Positions 24,884 to 36,880 of a stretch of 64,000 bases of DNA are shown here, piece after piece. Made by a program: the position numbers and the translations under genes. How positions within the stretch are numbered: the first letter of the stretch is position 1; each line of letters begins with the position of its first letter. A model generated the notes under the pieces. The model did no database searches and was not told the DNA's origin. It saw only the letters and a program-made list of their open reading frames with translations. Source of the DNA: Mytilus trossulus (Eukaryota > Mollusca > Bivalvia > Mytilida > Mytilidae); contig NC_086378.1 of NCBI RefSeq assembly GCF_036588685.1, forward strand, positions 76,835,127 through 76,899,126, given 5' to 3'.

Positions 24884-25955
24884 CTATGGTAAAAAACCAA
24901 CACAACATAATAAACTAACACAATCTACGTTCTACGTTAAAAAAAAACTAAGAAAACATATTAAGTAAAACTTATATGGTCAAATACTAACACAACTTAC
25001 GTAAAACTACCATGGTCAAAAACTAACACAACCTACGGAAAATGTCTATTGTTAAAATACTAAGACAATATATTAAGTAAAACTTCTATGATCAAAAACT
25101 AACACAACCTACGTAAAACTACCATGGTCAAAAACTAAGAGAACCTACGCAAAACTGCTATGGTCAAAAACTAAGACAACGACGAGTGCCACATGTGGAG
25201 CAGGATCTGCTTACCCTTCCGGAGCACCTCAGATCACCCCTAGTTTTTGGTGGGGTTCGTATTGTTTATTCTTTAGGTTTCTATGTTGTGTCATGTCTAC
25301 TATTGTTTGTCTGTTTGTCTTTTTTATTTTTTTGCCATGACGTTGTCAACTTGTTTTGGATTTATTAGTTTGACTGTCCCTTTGGTATCTTTCGTCTCTC
25401 TTTTAAATAACACTTCTATGACCAAAAACTAACACAACCTACGCAAAACTTATATGCTCAAAAACTAAGACTACATATAAAGTAAAACTTCTATGATCAA
25501 AAACTAACACAACTTAGGTAAAATTCTATGGTCAAAAACTAACACAACTTCTATGGTCAAATACTAACACAAACTACGCAAAACTTGACCATCGAAGTTT
25601 TGCGTAGGTTGTCTTAGTTTTTGACCATGGTAGTTTTACGTAGGTTGTGTTAGTTTTTTTATCAAAGAAGTTTTGCGTAGGTTGTCTTAGTTTTTGACCA
25701 TGGTAGTTTTACGTAGGTTGTGTTAGTTTTTTTTTTATCATAGAAGTTTTGCGTAGGTTGTCTTAGTTTTTTACCATGATGGTAGTTTTGCGTAGGTTGT
25801 GTTAGTTTTTGATCATAGACGTTTTACTTAATATGTTGTCTCAGTTTTTGACCGTAGACGTTTTACTTAGGTTGAGTTAGTTATTGGCCATAGAAGTATT
25901 GCGTAGGTTGTTTTTTTACCGTAGACGTTTTACGTAATTTGTGTTAGTTTTTGTA
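24884..25955. repeat. Palindromic minisatellite (about 36-bp unit, direct then inverted)
   Basis: The unit 'aaaactaacacaacctacg' + 'taaaactaccatggtc' is repeated in direct orientation at 24884-25179 and 25406-25587. It is then repeated as its reverse complement at 25588-25955 ('ttttgcgtaggttgtcttag'). The turning point is near 25587. The left arm is split by a copy of the 5180 repeat at 25180-25405. Confidence 0.85.
25180..25405 (+). mobile_element. Copy of the 5180 repeat inserted in the minisatellite
   Basis: It begins 'gacgagtgccacatgtggag' and ends 'ccctttggtatctttcgtc'. The minisatellite resumes on both sides. Confidence 0.6.
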
Positions 25956-26435
25956 TCATAATTATTATTCAGGGGACTTAAAGCAGGACCATCAAGATAT
26001 AAGATAACTGTCTTTTTTATATTGTTTAGTAGAAAGTGGGTGTTAAAGAATGTAAAATGATGGACTGCGAAAGATTTCGAAGCGGCTAAATTTGCCTATG
26101 TTAATTTGTTCCGATTAGCTGTATTGGTCTTTGACAACCTATATTTATGTGAAAACTTATTTATGTTACTATGTTATATGATTATCATTATTGTGAGAGA
26201 TTCTTTTGTATAATAAAACCCCCAAAACAACATCAATCTGCCAGTAGTTTAACATGCACATTTTGTATTTGCAGAGCTTCAATAGTAATAGGTAAAGGTT
26301 TAGATAAGGCCACGACACTTAATATTGAAATATATGAATTAATGTTTGAAGCTAACTCTGAGATACAAGTGGTGAAGATATGAGAGCTTATATAAAAAAG
26401 TTTTTACTCACACCACATCTTTCTATATCTATTTA
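25956..26435. other. Gene-free stretch
   Basis: AT-rich, with no supported feature. Confidence 0.35.
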
Positions 26436-26439
26436 AGAA

Positions 26440-26800
26440 GATGCAATATGATTGCCATTGAGACAACCGTCCACAAGAGACCAAAATTACACGGAAATTA
26501 ACAACTATAGGTCATCGTACGGTCTACAACAATGAGAAAAGCCCATACCGCATAGTCAGCTATTAAAGGCCCCGAAATGACAATGTAAAACATTCAAACG
26601 AGAAAACTAACGGTCTTATTTGTATAAAAAATGAACGAAAAACAAATGTAACACACTTATAAACAACCTTTGAATTACAGGCTCCTGACTTGGGACAGGC
26701 ACATACATACATTATGTGGCGGGGTTAAACATGTTAGTGGGATCACAACCCTCCCCTAACCTGGGCCAGTGGTATAACAGTACAACATTAAACCAGTTTT
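26440..26800 (+). mobile_element. Mussel 'gatgtggtatgattgcca' element, long copy
   Basis: 'gatgcaatatgattgccatt', 'gagacaaccgtccacaagag', 'catagtcagctattaaagg', 'cttgggacaggcacatac' and 'ggccagtggtataacag' appear in the usual order. Confidence 0.7.
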
Positions 26801-26960
26801 CATGTAAATGGATGAATAAATAAATAAGTTAAACATGTTAAAAATCGTCATATTATATTCCAATTCCTTAAATAAATCATATATATCACTTTATCTCAAT
26901 ATATTTAAACGAAGATGTTGTATGACTACCAATGAAACAACTATCCGTCTAAAGACTTAA

Positions 26961-27271
26961 GGGAGCTACCATTTGATTTTTATGGGGGGTGGGGGGGGGG
27001 GGGGGGGGGCTAGGATGAAATTTAAAGAAAAAAAAGCAGGACAGGAGTTTTGAGTTAAAAAAAAAAGGCAGGATGAGACACTTGCAAAAAAAAAAGTCAG
27101 GATGACAATTTATGTAAAAAAAAGTCAGGATAAACTAAAAAAAAAAGCAGGACCGGATAGAGTGAAAAATGAAAAGGCAGGATAGAGATTACAACTTTAA
27201 AAAAAGCAGGACAAAATTTTTCATCCTAGCCCCCCCCCCCCCCCCCATAAAAATCAAATAGTAGCGCTCCC
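26961..27271. mobile_element. MITE with G/C-homopolymer-bearing inverted ends
   Basis: The ends read GGGAGCTACCATTTGATTTTTA plus a G-run and CTAGGATGAAA on the left, and the complement on the right (TTTCATCCTAGC plus a C-run). TTAA precedes the left end; the right flank reads TAAG, a possible decayed TTAA. The centre is a degenerate tandem of A-run plus 'gcaggac'/'gtcaggatg'. Confidence 0.65.
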
Positions 27272-29235
27272 TAAGGGGACGACCTATTGATATTCTGGGG
27301 GAGGAGGATTTTTTTATCGGTTATTTATTTTTGTTAACTTAGAGGACAGATTATTCATTGAAGCAAGATTTTCCATTTTATATCTTTCGGGATCCGGGAA
27401 ATCTTTTTTCGGATTTCGGGACGTCGGGATTTACTTTATTTAAATTCGGGATTTCGAGGTTTCGTGTTTTTAAAACCGAGATTTCGGGATCAGGACCTCT
27501 CCTATCCCCCCTCATTTATGATATTCGAAAACATATAATTTTTAAATGATTTGTTTATTATAAATAATACATGTATAATCAATTCATTATGTACCATTTA
27601 ATCAGAATTAACCATCATCCTCTGCAGAAATGAATCTTTTATATCCCCAGGTACATAAACATGTATTGCATACACATGATACATACACTGTATTAAATTT
27701 GTATATATTTGTATAAATATTGTAACTAAAAAAAAAATTAAAGCATTGACAGACATAAATTATATTGAAGGCCTAAGAATCTATAGAACAAATGATGCAA
27801 AATCATGCTTTCGGGGTGTTCCGAAGACCCTTTTATAATCTGAAAACTCAAGTTTTGCTTAATACTTTTTTGACAATATTCTAGTCTCAAAGCAAAATGT
27901 ATAAATTCAGTGAAAGACTAGGTTTCTAGGGACAACATCAAAAGACCAATGTACATGATCGATAAAGCAAAAATGGAATTCACATAGTTAAGTCATTGTA
28001 AGTTTGTAAGTCTGCGGCTGCTGGTTTTTTTAACTCATGATCAAGTTATTTTCAAAATAACTAGATTACAAAAGCAATATTACAACGCTAACAGAATACA
28101 GAAGGGCACAATCAATGACCAAAAGACAAATAAATAAGAAACCTTGATCCAGAAAATTCAGGGCCATGTCTGAGGGAAAACAGAACTTGAATCTTGCAAG
28201 GCACTCGCTGTGAACACAACTTGATATAAAGACAAGTGAATGATTTTGAAATTTCCTACATGAGGCATTTGCCTCAATGTTAAAAAAAATGTAGTTACGG
28301 CCCTGTTCAAATAAAAGTGATGTAGGTTTCCTGAGACAATATACCTCAAGTTAAATGAAACCAATTTTCAGACATATCAAGTATATTTAAATAACATTTA
28401 TACTATTATTATTAAAAAAAAATTGGAAAGTGTTTCCTGATTTGTTTTGGGAAAAAAGATGAAATACAGAATCTATGAAGAATCTAGTGCCATCTCATTA
28501 TACCGATTAGAGTTATTTATTTCCAATACATGGCAAGACAGTTACAGTAACTCAGCATATAACTCAACTCTGTTTTTTTTTCGTTCTAAATTAAACCAAT
28601 ATGCACATCTTTATTGGTACTTCTCTTAAGTCTCCTTACACTGTACCCACGGTACCAGTGAGCTTCATAACTCCTACTTCACCGAAAAAAACACAAAACG
28701 CTAACGGTGCCGGGAGAAAATCAGTAGCTTACACAATTACTTAATTGGGACATATATCTATTAAATGAGTATTTTCCTTATACCTTTATAATTTTTTTTT
28801 TAAATTCGACTATACCTATCTAACATGTCTAACTTAAAAGAACAACTGAGCCATTTATATTAATCGGCCTTAAGTTTCATCCTTATAGACTGAAATAGTA
28901 AGAATGGCAAATAATAAAGGAACACAAGCGACTCAAGTTAAGTTATATATATACTTACCAAATACGAATAAGTTCCAGTCAAATCTAGAGACTCACTGTT
29001 CTAGACAAAAAGCTTCCTTTAGAATGTTTCATCCCCACCCCCTCATTTAACCAATCATATTCTTAGAAATGTATAGGAGGTAAGATATGATTTATGAAGA
29101 CATTACTGAGTAATGAGGGATCGACTCAGGGTGTCTCCTTGTATACAATTTAGTATTTAGGTATTGTTGGGTTTGTTTTTTTTTTAACTTTTATAACTTT
29201 ATAAAAAGATCTGCCAAGGCAAATCCCAGTTTGCA
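27272..29235. other. Gene-free stretch with a CGGGATTTCGGG-rich patch
   Basis: 27290-27515 is rich in 'cgggatttcggga' words and resembles 60470-60640. The remainder is AT-rich and unplaced. Confidence 0.4.
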
Positions 29236-29244
29236 TATATTTTA

Positions 29245-30612
29245 GGCACTGGCTACGGTTACATGGAAATGTAACAATAATAAAAATATTATTGTTACAT
29301 AAGAGACTAATTGCCGGAATGCAAAGTTGGGTAAAGCACCGATTAATTACGAATGTAACAATAATATTGAGGCTACGGTTATATTGCGTTATTGTTACAT
29401 GAAAAACAGCAATATACGCTGGAATTATTAAATTTAAATCTTCTATATTTTTGTTGCCTCATAATTCTTTCATATGTACCAAGTAAAACTTGTAATAATG
29501 ACAAATAATAAATATTATTATTCAACAAATTGTGTTTGAAGAAATTACGTATTAATGGTTTTGATGTTCTTAAAGATACTGTCCCAAGTCAGGAGCCTCT
29601 TGCCTTTGTCAGTCTTGTATGTTTTTTTTAATTTGAGTTTCTTGTGTATAATTCGGAATTAAGCGTAGCGTCCATTATCACTGAACTAGTATACATATGT
29701 GTTAAGGTGCTTGCTGAAGGACGCCTCCGGATGCGGGAGTTTCTCGCTACATTGAAGACCCATTGTGGACTTCGGTTGTTGTCTGCTCTATAGTCGGGTT
29801 GTTGTCGTTTTTAAGTTGACACATTCCCATTTCCATTCTCAAATCATTTCAGATAAGCAGTGTCAAAGGCGAAAATTATAGTTCAATGGTTTGTTGTTGG
29901 GAACCGAGTCGGGCTGAAAAAAGTGTCCATTAACTGCACACCTACTCTCATAACTGTCATTATACTTTGAACAAAGGATGAAGAGATTCCTATTACCAAT
30001 TTAATTTTGGATTAAAAATTAAAAACTTTGGATTGGTTTGAAACGAAACTGATTTAATAACAAGACACAAATTTCATACAACTACACAAAACGTGACTGT
30101 TCTGAAAAAATGATATATCAAAAGCAAAGTTTGCTAACTGTGAACTTCGGTATACATGTATCCATGAAGGACGTAATTTCGTTTCAAAATCAGATGGAAC
30201 CTAAACCAAAGGTATTTTCCCCCTTTTTTTAAATCTATATACCGATATACAAATATTGTTTGGAGGTGTTTAATAAAAAAAAATGTGTAGAACTTTAAAA
30301 TGCCAAAAAACACTTACTGAAAATGTAGGAACTGTCATTGTAAATAAAAATAAAGAAAGAAATTGTATGTAATATAAAATAAATGTTTTTAACTTTTATT
30401 ATTTAGTACATATATTACTAGTCCCCTCGTACATTGCCGTGTTTACATGTAAGACATGTAACAATAACGCAATGTAACCGTAGCCTCAATAATTATTGTT
30501 ACATTCGTAATTAATCAGTTCCTGACCCAACTTTGCATTCCGGCAATTAGTCTCCAATGTAACAATAATATTTTTATTATTGTTACATTTCCATGTAACC
30601 GTAGCCAGTGCC
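29245..30612. mobile_element. Non-autonomous MULE-like foldback element with a 9-bp target duplication
   Basis: Terminal inverted repeats of about 157 bp (29245-29401 and 30455-30612) begin GGCACTGGCTACGGTTACAT. The flanking 9-mer TATATTTTA is perfectly duplicated (29236-29244 and 30613-30621). Inside each TIR, TGTAACAATAAT and its complement recur, forming a secondary palindrome. A 9-bp duplication with long TIRs fits the Mutator/MULE class. The interior (29402-30454) has no transposase and includes a copy of the dispersed 'cattgaagacccattg' repeat. Confidence 0.85.
29580..29870 (+). repeat. Dispersed mussel repeat inside the MULE-like element
   Basis: 'aggacgcctccggatgcggg', 'tcgctacattgaagacccat' and 'acattcccatttccattctc' are the reverse complement of blocks at 59490-59790. 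Confidence 0.6.
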
Positions 30613-30621
30613 TATATTTTA

Positions 30622-32100
30622 ATATATATATATCTTTATTTGCAAAACATACAAAAACCAATTTTGGTTGTGGCAAATACATTGACAAACAAACAATGAA
30701 ACATAATGAAAACTCGACAATAGTTTAAGAAATATGATAAAAACAGTTACTGTTCTCCTTTCCTCAGTTCTAATGACTCTTTAAAAAAAGAACGAGTTTA
30801 TCAGTAAAATCAGAGACATATAATATATCGGTCTCTGGTAAAATTAAGTGTATTAAAATTTACATATTTTGTATATAATATTTAGAAAGATTTCTCTTTT
30901 ATTTTTATTTATTTTACAGTTGAAGAAAAAATGAAATTCATCGTCTAAGATATTACATATTTTACATTTCTTTCATTTCGTGGTATTTTGGTATATCGTC
31001 CAGTTTCTATGAAGAGACAATGATCGCTTATTCTAAATTTGGTTAACATTTTTCTTGTCTCTTTACTTGGGTGTGATAGGTAGTATTGCATTTGGTTATT
31101 TATATTAGATTTAAGAAATTTATATAGATATATTTTATTATTTTCATTTAAGTTATTTCTTTTATCATCAATAAGAGTTTGATAATAGTTGATATAACTT
31201 TTTTTTTAATTGGGGTTTTAACATTTTAGTCTGTTTTAAAGTTTTAGTTTCCTCAATAAGTTTAATGTCAGTATTTATATCTTGTGACACATTATTTTTT
31301 GCAAAAGTATACCAAGAGTATGTTCCCTTGGTATCTAAACTTTTAGTTAATTTAAAGGCTTCATTAAGAAGTGGGTTTAAATTTTCATTATTTAATCTAG
31401 ATAGGTACATCATAGTTTGGGTTTATATGAAAGTTTCTAATGGCAAAAGTCCTAGTTCACTTCTAACAGCTAGATTTGTTGAGCTTCTTTTTGTCCCCAG
31501 TACTTGTTTCATAAAATGTAGCTGAATTTTTTTCTAAAACAGTTTTATCAAAGAAATGAATAGCATCTGGTGTTGAGCTATTTTTGTTAGCTCGGAGCTT
31601 AGCTCTATAAAATTGAATATACGTGTCCATAGAGCATATTTCACTATTATATGTTAAAATAGGTTCGACCACAGTTTCAAAAAGGTTGCAAGACACTCTC
31701 ACAGGAAGTTGTCCAAAGCCTAATGAGTAAGAGTTAATAGCAAATAAAACTTTTCTTGCTTTTTTTGCAAGACTGATCTGAACTACAACTAGTTAGACTG
31801 CCATTAGATGTTATAACACATCCAAGGTATTTATATTCATATACTTTTTCAAGGTATTTTCCTTTAAATTTCAAAAAGGGTTTATTTATTTTACTTGGGT
31901 TATTTTGTAGTATCATGGTTTTAGATTTTTTTGTATTAACTGTTAATTGCCATTTATCACAATACTCAGAGAGATTATTTAAACTATTTTGCAGACTATA
32001 TTCGCTCTCTGATAATATGATTAAGTCATCTGCAAATAGAAGACTTCCTATGTCTGAATTTATAAGTTTTACAGGGGTACAGTTTGGCTTTTCAAAATTA
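30622..32100 (-). mobile_element. 5'-truncated, frameshifted LINE (non-LTR retrotransposon) reverse-transcriptase remnant
   Basis: The minus strand encodes, across several broken frames, the end of a LINE ORF2. From 5' to 3' these are: LLFADDLIILS (the catalytic FADD box), WQLTVNTKKSKTM, YKYLGCVIT, LFETVVEPILTYNSEI, a segment with LGLLPLETFI interrupted by a stop, then LTKFRISDHCLFIETGRYTK and CKICNILDDEFHFFFNC near 30920-31050. The 3' tail with AATAAA-like A/T repeats reaches the TSD of the MULE-like element. At least three frameshifts and several stops show it is inactive. The clade is uncertain. Confidence 0.85.
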
Positions 32101-32412
32101 AAATATACAGATCACATCAAAATCAGGCATTCCGGATATAATTTTAGATTCGTTCCGTTCTCGTAATCACTTTACATGGTTGTTCATGTTTCCGGTAATA
32201 GTTGGAGGGAAGTTTCATCAGATATTATGTTATGAAATGAGTACTTATTAACAATTTTTGGCGTTTTCACCCGCAAAGAAATATTTCCACTATGCCATCA
32301 CTTTGTGCACTTTAAAAGATGAGCCAGCAGATGTTTTAACTTTGACGAGAAGTTTGACACCAAGGTTGCAAAGTTAGTAAATTCATAGTATCCTAGTGTT
32401 ATCGAGTTAATG

Positions 32413-32900
32413 TGAGTTCGTGGTCTAGTAATTAAGACCGATGGCTACAGTGCTGAAGGTCCCGAGTTCGATTCTCACTCGGGGTGCTAAAAATATCAGT
32501 ACATCAGAAGGGCGTTTTTCACCCTCTCACACACATCTCTTGTACCCAGTCTTGAGTTTAAACTAGAAATTAATGGGTACTATGGGGGCCTCGGTTGGTC
32601 AAAGTTGCTCCGACTTTGACCTGGAGATCAATCTGCTGATATCTCTTCAGTTTGTCTGTTCCCGCTGAGCAGCCCGGTGGTTCTCTCCGAGTACTTCGGC
32701 TTCCTCCACCATAATAACAGACTCTGCCTGGTGTCCTAACACTCCCTGGTGTTGGGTGGGGATTGTCCTTGTAAATATTGAACATTGTAAATACTTTAAT
32801 GACACATCTCCATTTATCCCGATAGGGAGTGTTACACAGATTCCACTGTACCCTCGCAGCTCTCGAGGGGTGCTCCGTAAACGGAGGGATCTGTGTACAT
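32413..32900 (+). mobile_element. tRNA-derived SINE
   Basis: The head (32413-32492) has a D-arm-like stem (ggtctagtaattaagacc), a B box (gttcgattc) and a perfect T-arm stem (cccgag...ctcggg), but no proper anticodon arm. The body then has 'ggttctctccgagtactt' and 'cggcttcctccaccataata', which look like a conserved SINE central domain. The 3' limit is uncertain. Confidence 0.65.
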
Positions 32901-33850
32901 ACATGTACATACATATCGGTTCTCGATAGTGTAACAAACTTTTGCTCCGTAGGGCCAGTTCTTGAAATGAATGTGGTCAAAGCTGATTGTGTTAATTAAG
33001 TAGATACTTTCATTCATTTCCTTTTTATCTTCACGATTTTCTCTTCCATAAATGAAGAAAAATAGAAACATCTGTTGTTGTGCTCAAATTTATTCTGACA
33101 TTGTGTGCAATACATCATCAGTTCTAGATAGTTGTGAAAAGTATAGTATGGTAAGCATGTTTGACATAAACAGAAGATTTAAAATTACACAAATTGAAGA
33201 AAACAATCAATGTACTATCATTTGTCTCTGGAAAACATATTATATTGTATGAATTTTAGCCTTATCCATCAATTAAGGCATCTTTAACCGATATCCTAGG
33301 AATTATCACTAAAGGACAAAAATATGCATTGAATATTGATTTTAGATGATTTTAAATTATTGAACCGATTCTTAAACATGTATGTTATAAGATGTTGTCA
33401 AAGTTGTTACTTATATTTTTCTGTCACAGTAACAATACTTAAGAGCATTACATGTACTTTTCCGATAAATGAATTGAATTGATTTTTATAGTGATCATGG
33501 TGATAAGATATGGCCCAAACTGCGTTCCATAGATTTTTTTCCATAGCAACGTCACACCACATCTGACAATTGTGTAGTACATGTACGTATGTTGACTTGA
33601 ACTTCTTTTTGGTGCTAAGTTTTGTTTACATTTGAATAGGTTCTATTTATGAAGTGAGGGGATGAAATTGGGATTGTTTTGGGAATAAGGAAAAGAAGGC
33701 TAAAAAAGGAAAATATTAGTTTTACTGTAGTAAAATGTCTGAAAGCTTGAAATGTTGAAATTAATGCTTGCTTGAAGTGAGTTTTTATTCTCTCCTTGAA
33801 ATACCGACATACATGTATAGAAAACATGTGCGATTTCGCAAACTACTTTT
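32901..33850. other. Gene-free stretch
   Basis: AT-rich, with no supported gene or repeat. Confidence 0.35.
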
Positions 33851-35400
33851 ATTAATAGCTCACCTGGCCCACAGGGCCAAGTGAGCTTTTCCCATCACTT
33901 TGCGAGTTTGCGTCCGTCGTCGTCCTGCGTCGTTAACTTTTACAAAAATCTTCTCCTCTGAAACTACTGGGCCAAATTAAACCAAACTTGGCCACAATCA
34001 TCATTGGGGTATCTAGTTAAAAATGTGTGGCGTGACCTGGCTAAACAACCAAGATGGCCTCCACGGCTAAAAATAGAACATTGGGGTAAAATGTTGTTTT
34101 TGGCTTATTACTCAAAAACCAAAGCATTTAGAGCAAATCTGACAGAGGTAAAATTGTTTATCATGTCAATTTCTATCTGCCCTGAAATTTTCAGATGAAT
34201 CGGAAAATCCGTTGTTGGGTTGCTGCCCCTGAATTGGTAATTTTAAGGAAATTTTGCTGTTATTGGTTATTATCTTGAATATAATTATAGAAAGAGATAA
34301 ACTGTAAACAGCAATAATGTTCAGCAAAGTAAGATTTACAAATAAGTCAACATGACCCAAATGGTCAGTTGACCCCTTTAGGAGTTATTGCCCTTTATAG
34401 TCAATTTTTAACCATTTTTTGTTAATCTTAGTTAACTTTTACAAAAATCTTCTCCTCTGAATCTGCGAGACCAAATCAAACCAAACTTGGCCACAATCAT
34501 CGATGGGGTATATAGTTTAAAAATGTGTCTGGTGACCTGGCCAACCAACCAAGATGGAGTATGGCTGAAAATAGAACATATGGGTAAAATGCAGTTTTTG
34601 GCTTATAACTCAAAAACCAAAGCATTTAGAGCAAATCTGACAGATCATAATTATTTATCAGGTCAAGATCTATCTGCCCTGAAATTTTCAGATGAATTGG
34701 ACAACTGGTTATTGGGTTGCTGCCCCTGAATTGGTAATTTTAAGGTAATTTACTGTTTTCGGTTATTATCTTGAATATACTTATAGATAGAGATAAACTG
34801 TAAAAAGCAATAATGTTCAGCAAAGTAAGATTTACAAATAAGTCAACATGACCCAAATGGTTAGTTGACCCCTTTAGGAGTTATTGCCCTTTATAGTCAA
34901 TTTTTAACCATTTTTTGTAAATCTTAGTAATCATTTACAAAAATCTTCTCCTCTGAAACTACGTTATATATACTGGGCCAAATTTAATAATACTTGGCCA
35001 CAATCATCATTGGGGTATCTTGTTTAAAAAATGTGTGGCGTGACCAAGGATCCGGAATTTTTTTCATCTAATTTCGGTCATTTTCATACAACTTAAAAGT
35101 TGATGCCCCTTTTCAAAAAATGATTGTCAAAATCACATTACTGCATGAGACTCATTATGAGTATGCTCATACTCGATCGTCATGTTCGTAGCATCAACAA
35201 ACTTGTTTCACTGTTGCATCGCATTTGCTTCATGATTTGTCCTTCCATTTTCCAAAAATCGATCAAGAGCAATTAAGGGAAGGCAACAGTTTAAAAATAA
35301 AATGATTTTAATGACTCAAAACGATAATATTCTCAGTTATCACTTATGTTTCTTTCGATCCTGAAGTCAAAATTCAAACCGGATGTAAAGCGACAATACT

Positions 35401-35869
35401 GGTGTCATACCACCAATTAAAAGTCCCTATCTGTTCAACCAAATTTTACAATTTTCACAGCTTTCTAAATATTTTACCTTAAGTTTAACTTCATAGAAAC
35501 CAGGTATATCCTTAATCCTACATGTATCAGCTTTCTACATGCCAATTTTCAACAGGTGTTTAAAATCATATAAAAAAGAAAAGGTGTTCCGAATAGAGGT
35601 ACCACTAAAAATAACCCCTGGTTTTCTGGAAATCTTAAATTAGTATACTATGGAGTGCATTAATCCTCAATTTTGAATGCAAACTCAGAAACAAGTAAAT
35701 TTTAGCTCAAAATGGTCTTAATATATTTCTCTTTCACCAAAAGTTTCATTTTTGCCAATTTGTCGGTTAGTTTAAGAAAAAAATTACATCAAATGCACTA
35801 TTTTTTGTCCGAGTAGGCCTACTTTCACATACGTTCTAAATTTGAGGGAGTAATTGGTGGTATGACACC
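35401..35869. mobile_element. MITE with 19-bp perfect TIRs
   Basis: GGTGTCATACCACCAATTA at the left and its exact complement at the right. TACT is duplicated on both flanks. No coding capacity. Confidence 0.7.
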
Positions 35870-36484
35870 TACTAAAACGAACAATTCCGGGATTAGTTTT
35901 GTTTACCCAAATCACAGGAAATCATCGGCTTTTTAATATTTTACCTTTAATAGTGCAAGAATATTAATTAAAATAGTTGCACTAGCTTTATTTAGGATGA
36001 AATTATTTTAAATTTACGATTAATTGTCTAAATCTGTGGAAGAGAATTTCAAGCATGCGTATTACATAGTGTGTTAGAAGTTAAAAAAAAAAGTCTACGT
36101 AAATTAAACCAAGTTTTAATTTAATTTTAAATCATAATTGACAATTGTCTGACCTGTTGGGTAATTAAATAATGAAGCCAGTTGGTATGGAATTTTTATT
36201 TCTTTATAATAATAGTTTGGAGCTTGTGATTAATTGCCAGGTGTGAATTAAAAACACAGGTAAAGAGAATAATTAGCAATCATTAGCCAATAGCTCCCAG
36301 AGGCATTAATATAGTTATTAGGAGGGCCCTCAGGATTATAACACTTTATTGGAGTGGCAGTTTAATTACAGGAAGTCGATAGATAACAAAACAAAAATAT
36401 GTTCAAAATGGCGATTTTGAAAGTCAATCTCAACGAAATGACCGAAATTATTACTGTTGAAAAATAAAATTTGACCTAAATCCC

Positions 36485-36880
36485 AATAGACCACTTTCGA
36501 GTTCATCCGTCACCGGCAAAAACTCGTCAATTACGCACGCCTTTATGACGTCATTTACCAGATAGAGGGGCTCGCCTGTATCCCTGCTCTATTTACGTTC
36601 ATCAAGCGTCTTAGTGATCGTCTTTGTGCAGGATAAACTAGAAATATTGGTTGCTCTGTAGGTACTTACTGACAATTCCCTAATGACAGCGGTGTTGGTT
36701 GTCAATTTTAAGAATTCAATTTGCCGAATAATTCGTACAATAAAGAATTATAGTTTTCCAACCACTCGCTCAACATTGGAAGGAAGTGACGACGCCCCTA
36801 AACGCACAAATGACGGTGATAAAGGCGCGTATAATTGACGAGTTTTTTCCGGTGACGGATGAACTAGAAAGTGGTCTATT
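36485..36880. mobile_element. MITE with inverted arms of about 60 bp
   Basis: The left end AATAGACCACTTTCGAGTTC continues through 'atccgtcaccgg' and 'actcgtcaatta'. The right end is its complement with few mismatches (gaactagaaagtggtctatt). The centre is about 260 bp and non-coding. Confidence 0.7.

Noticed and set aside
24884..25955. CRISPR-like array
   Set aside because: Units are directly adjacent with no unique spacers, change orientation, and the context is animal DNA.
31165..32166. A LINE-encoded or host reverse-transcriptase gene
   Set aside because: Several frameshifts and stops, and the 5' part of ORF2 is missing, so it is a dead remnant.
32413..32492. A functional tRNA gene
   Set aside because: D-arm and T-arm are present, but there is no acceptor-stem pairing and no anticodon arm. 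It continues into a SINE body.
32570..33071. Minus-strand frames of 79-136 residues
   Set aside because: They lie antisense to the SINE body, overlap each other in different frames and have no domain.
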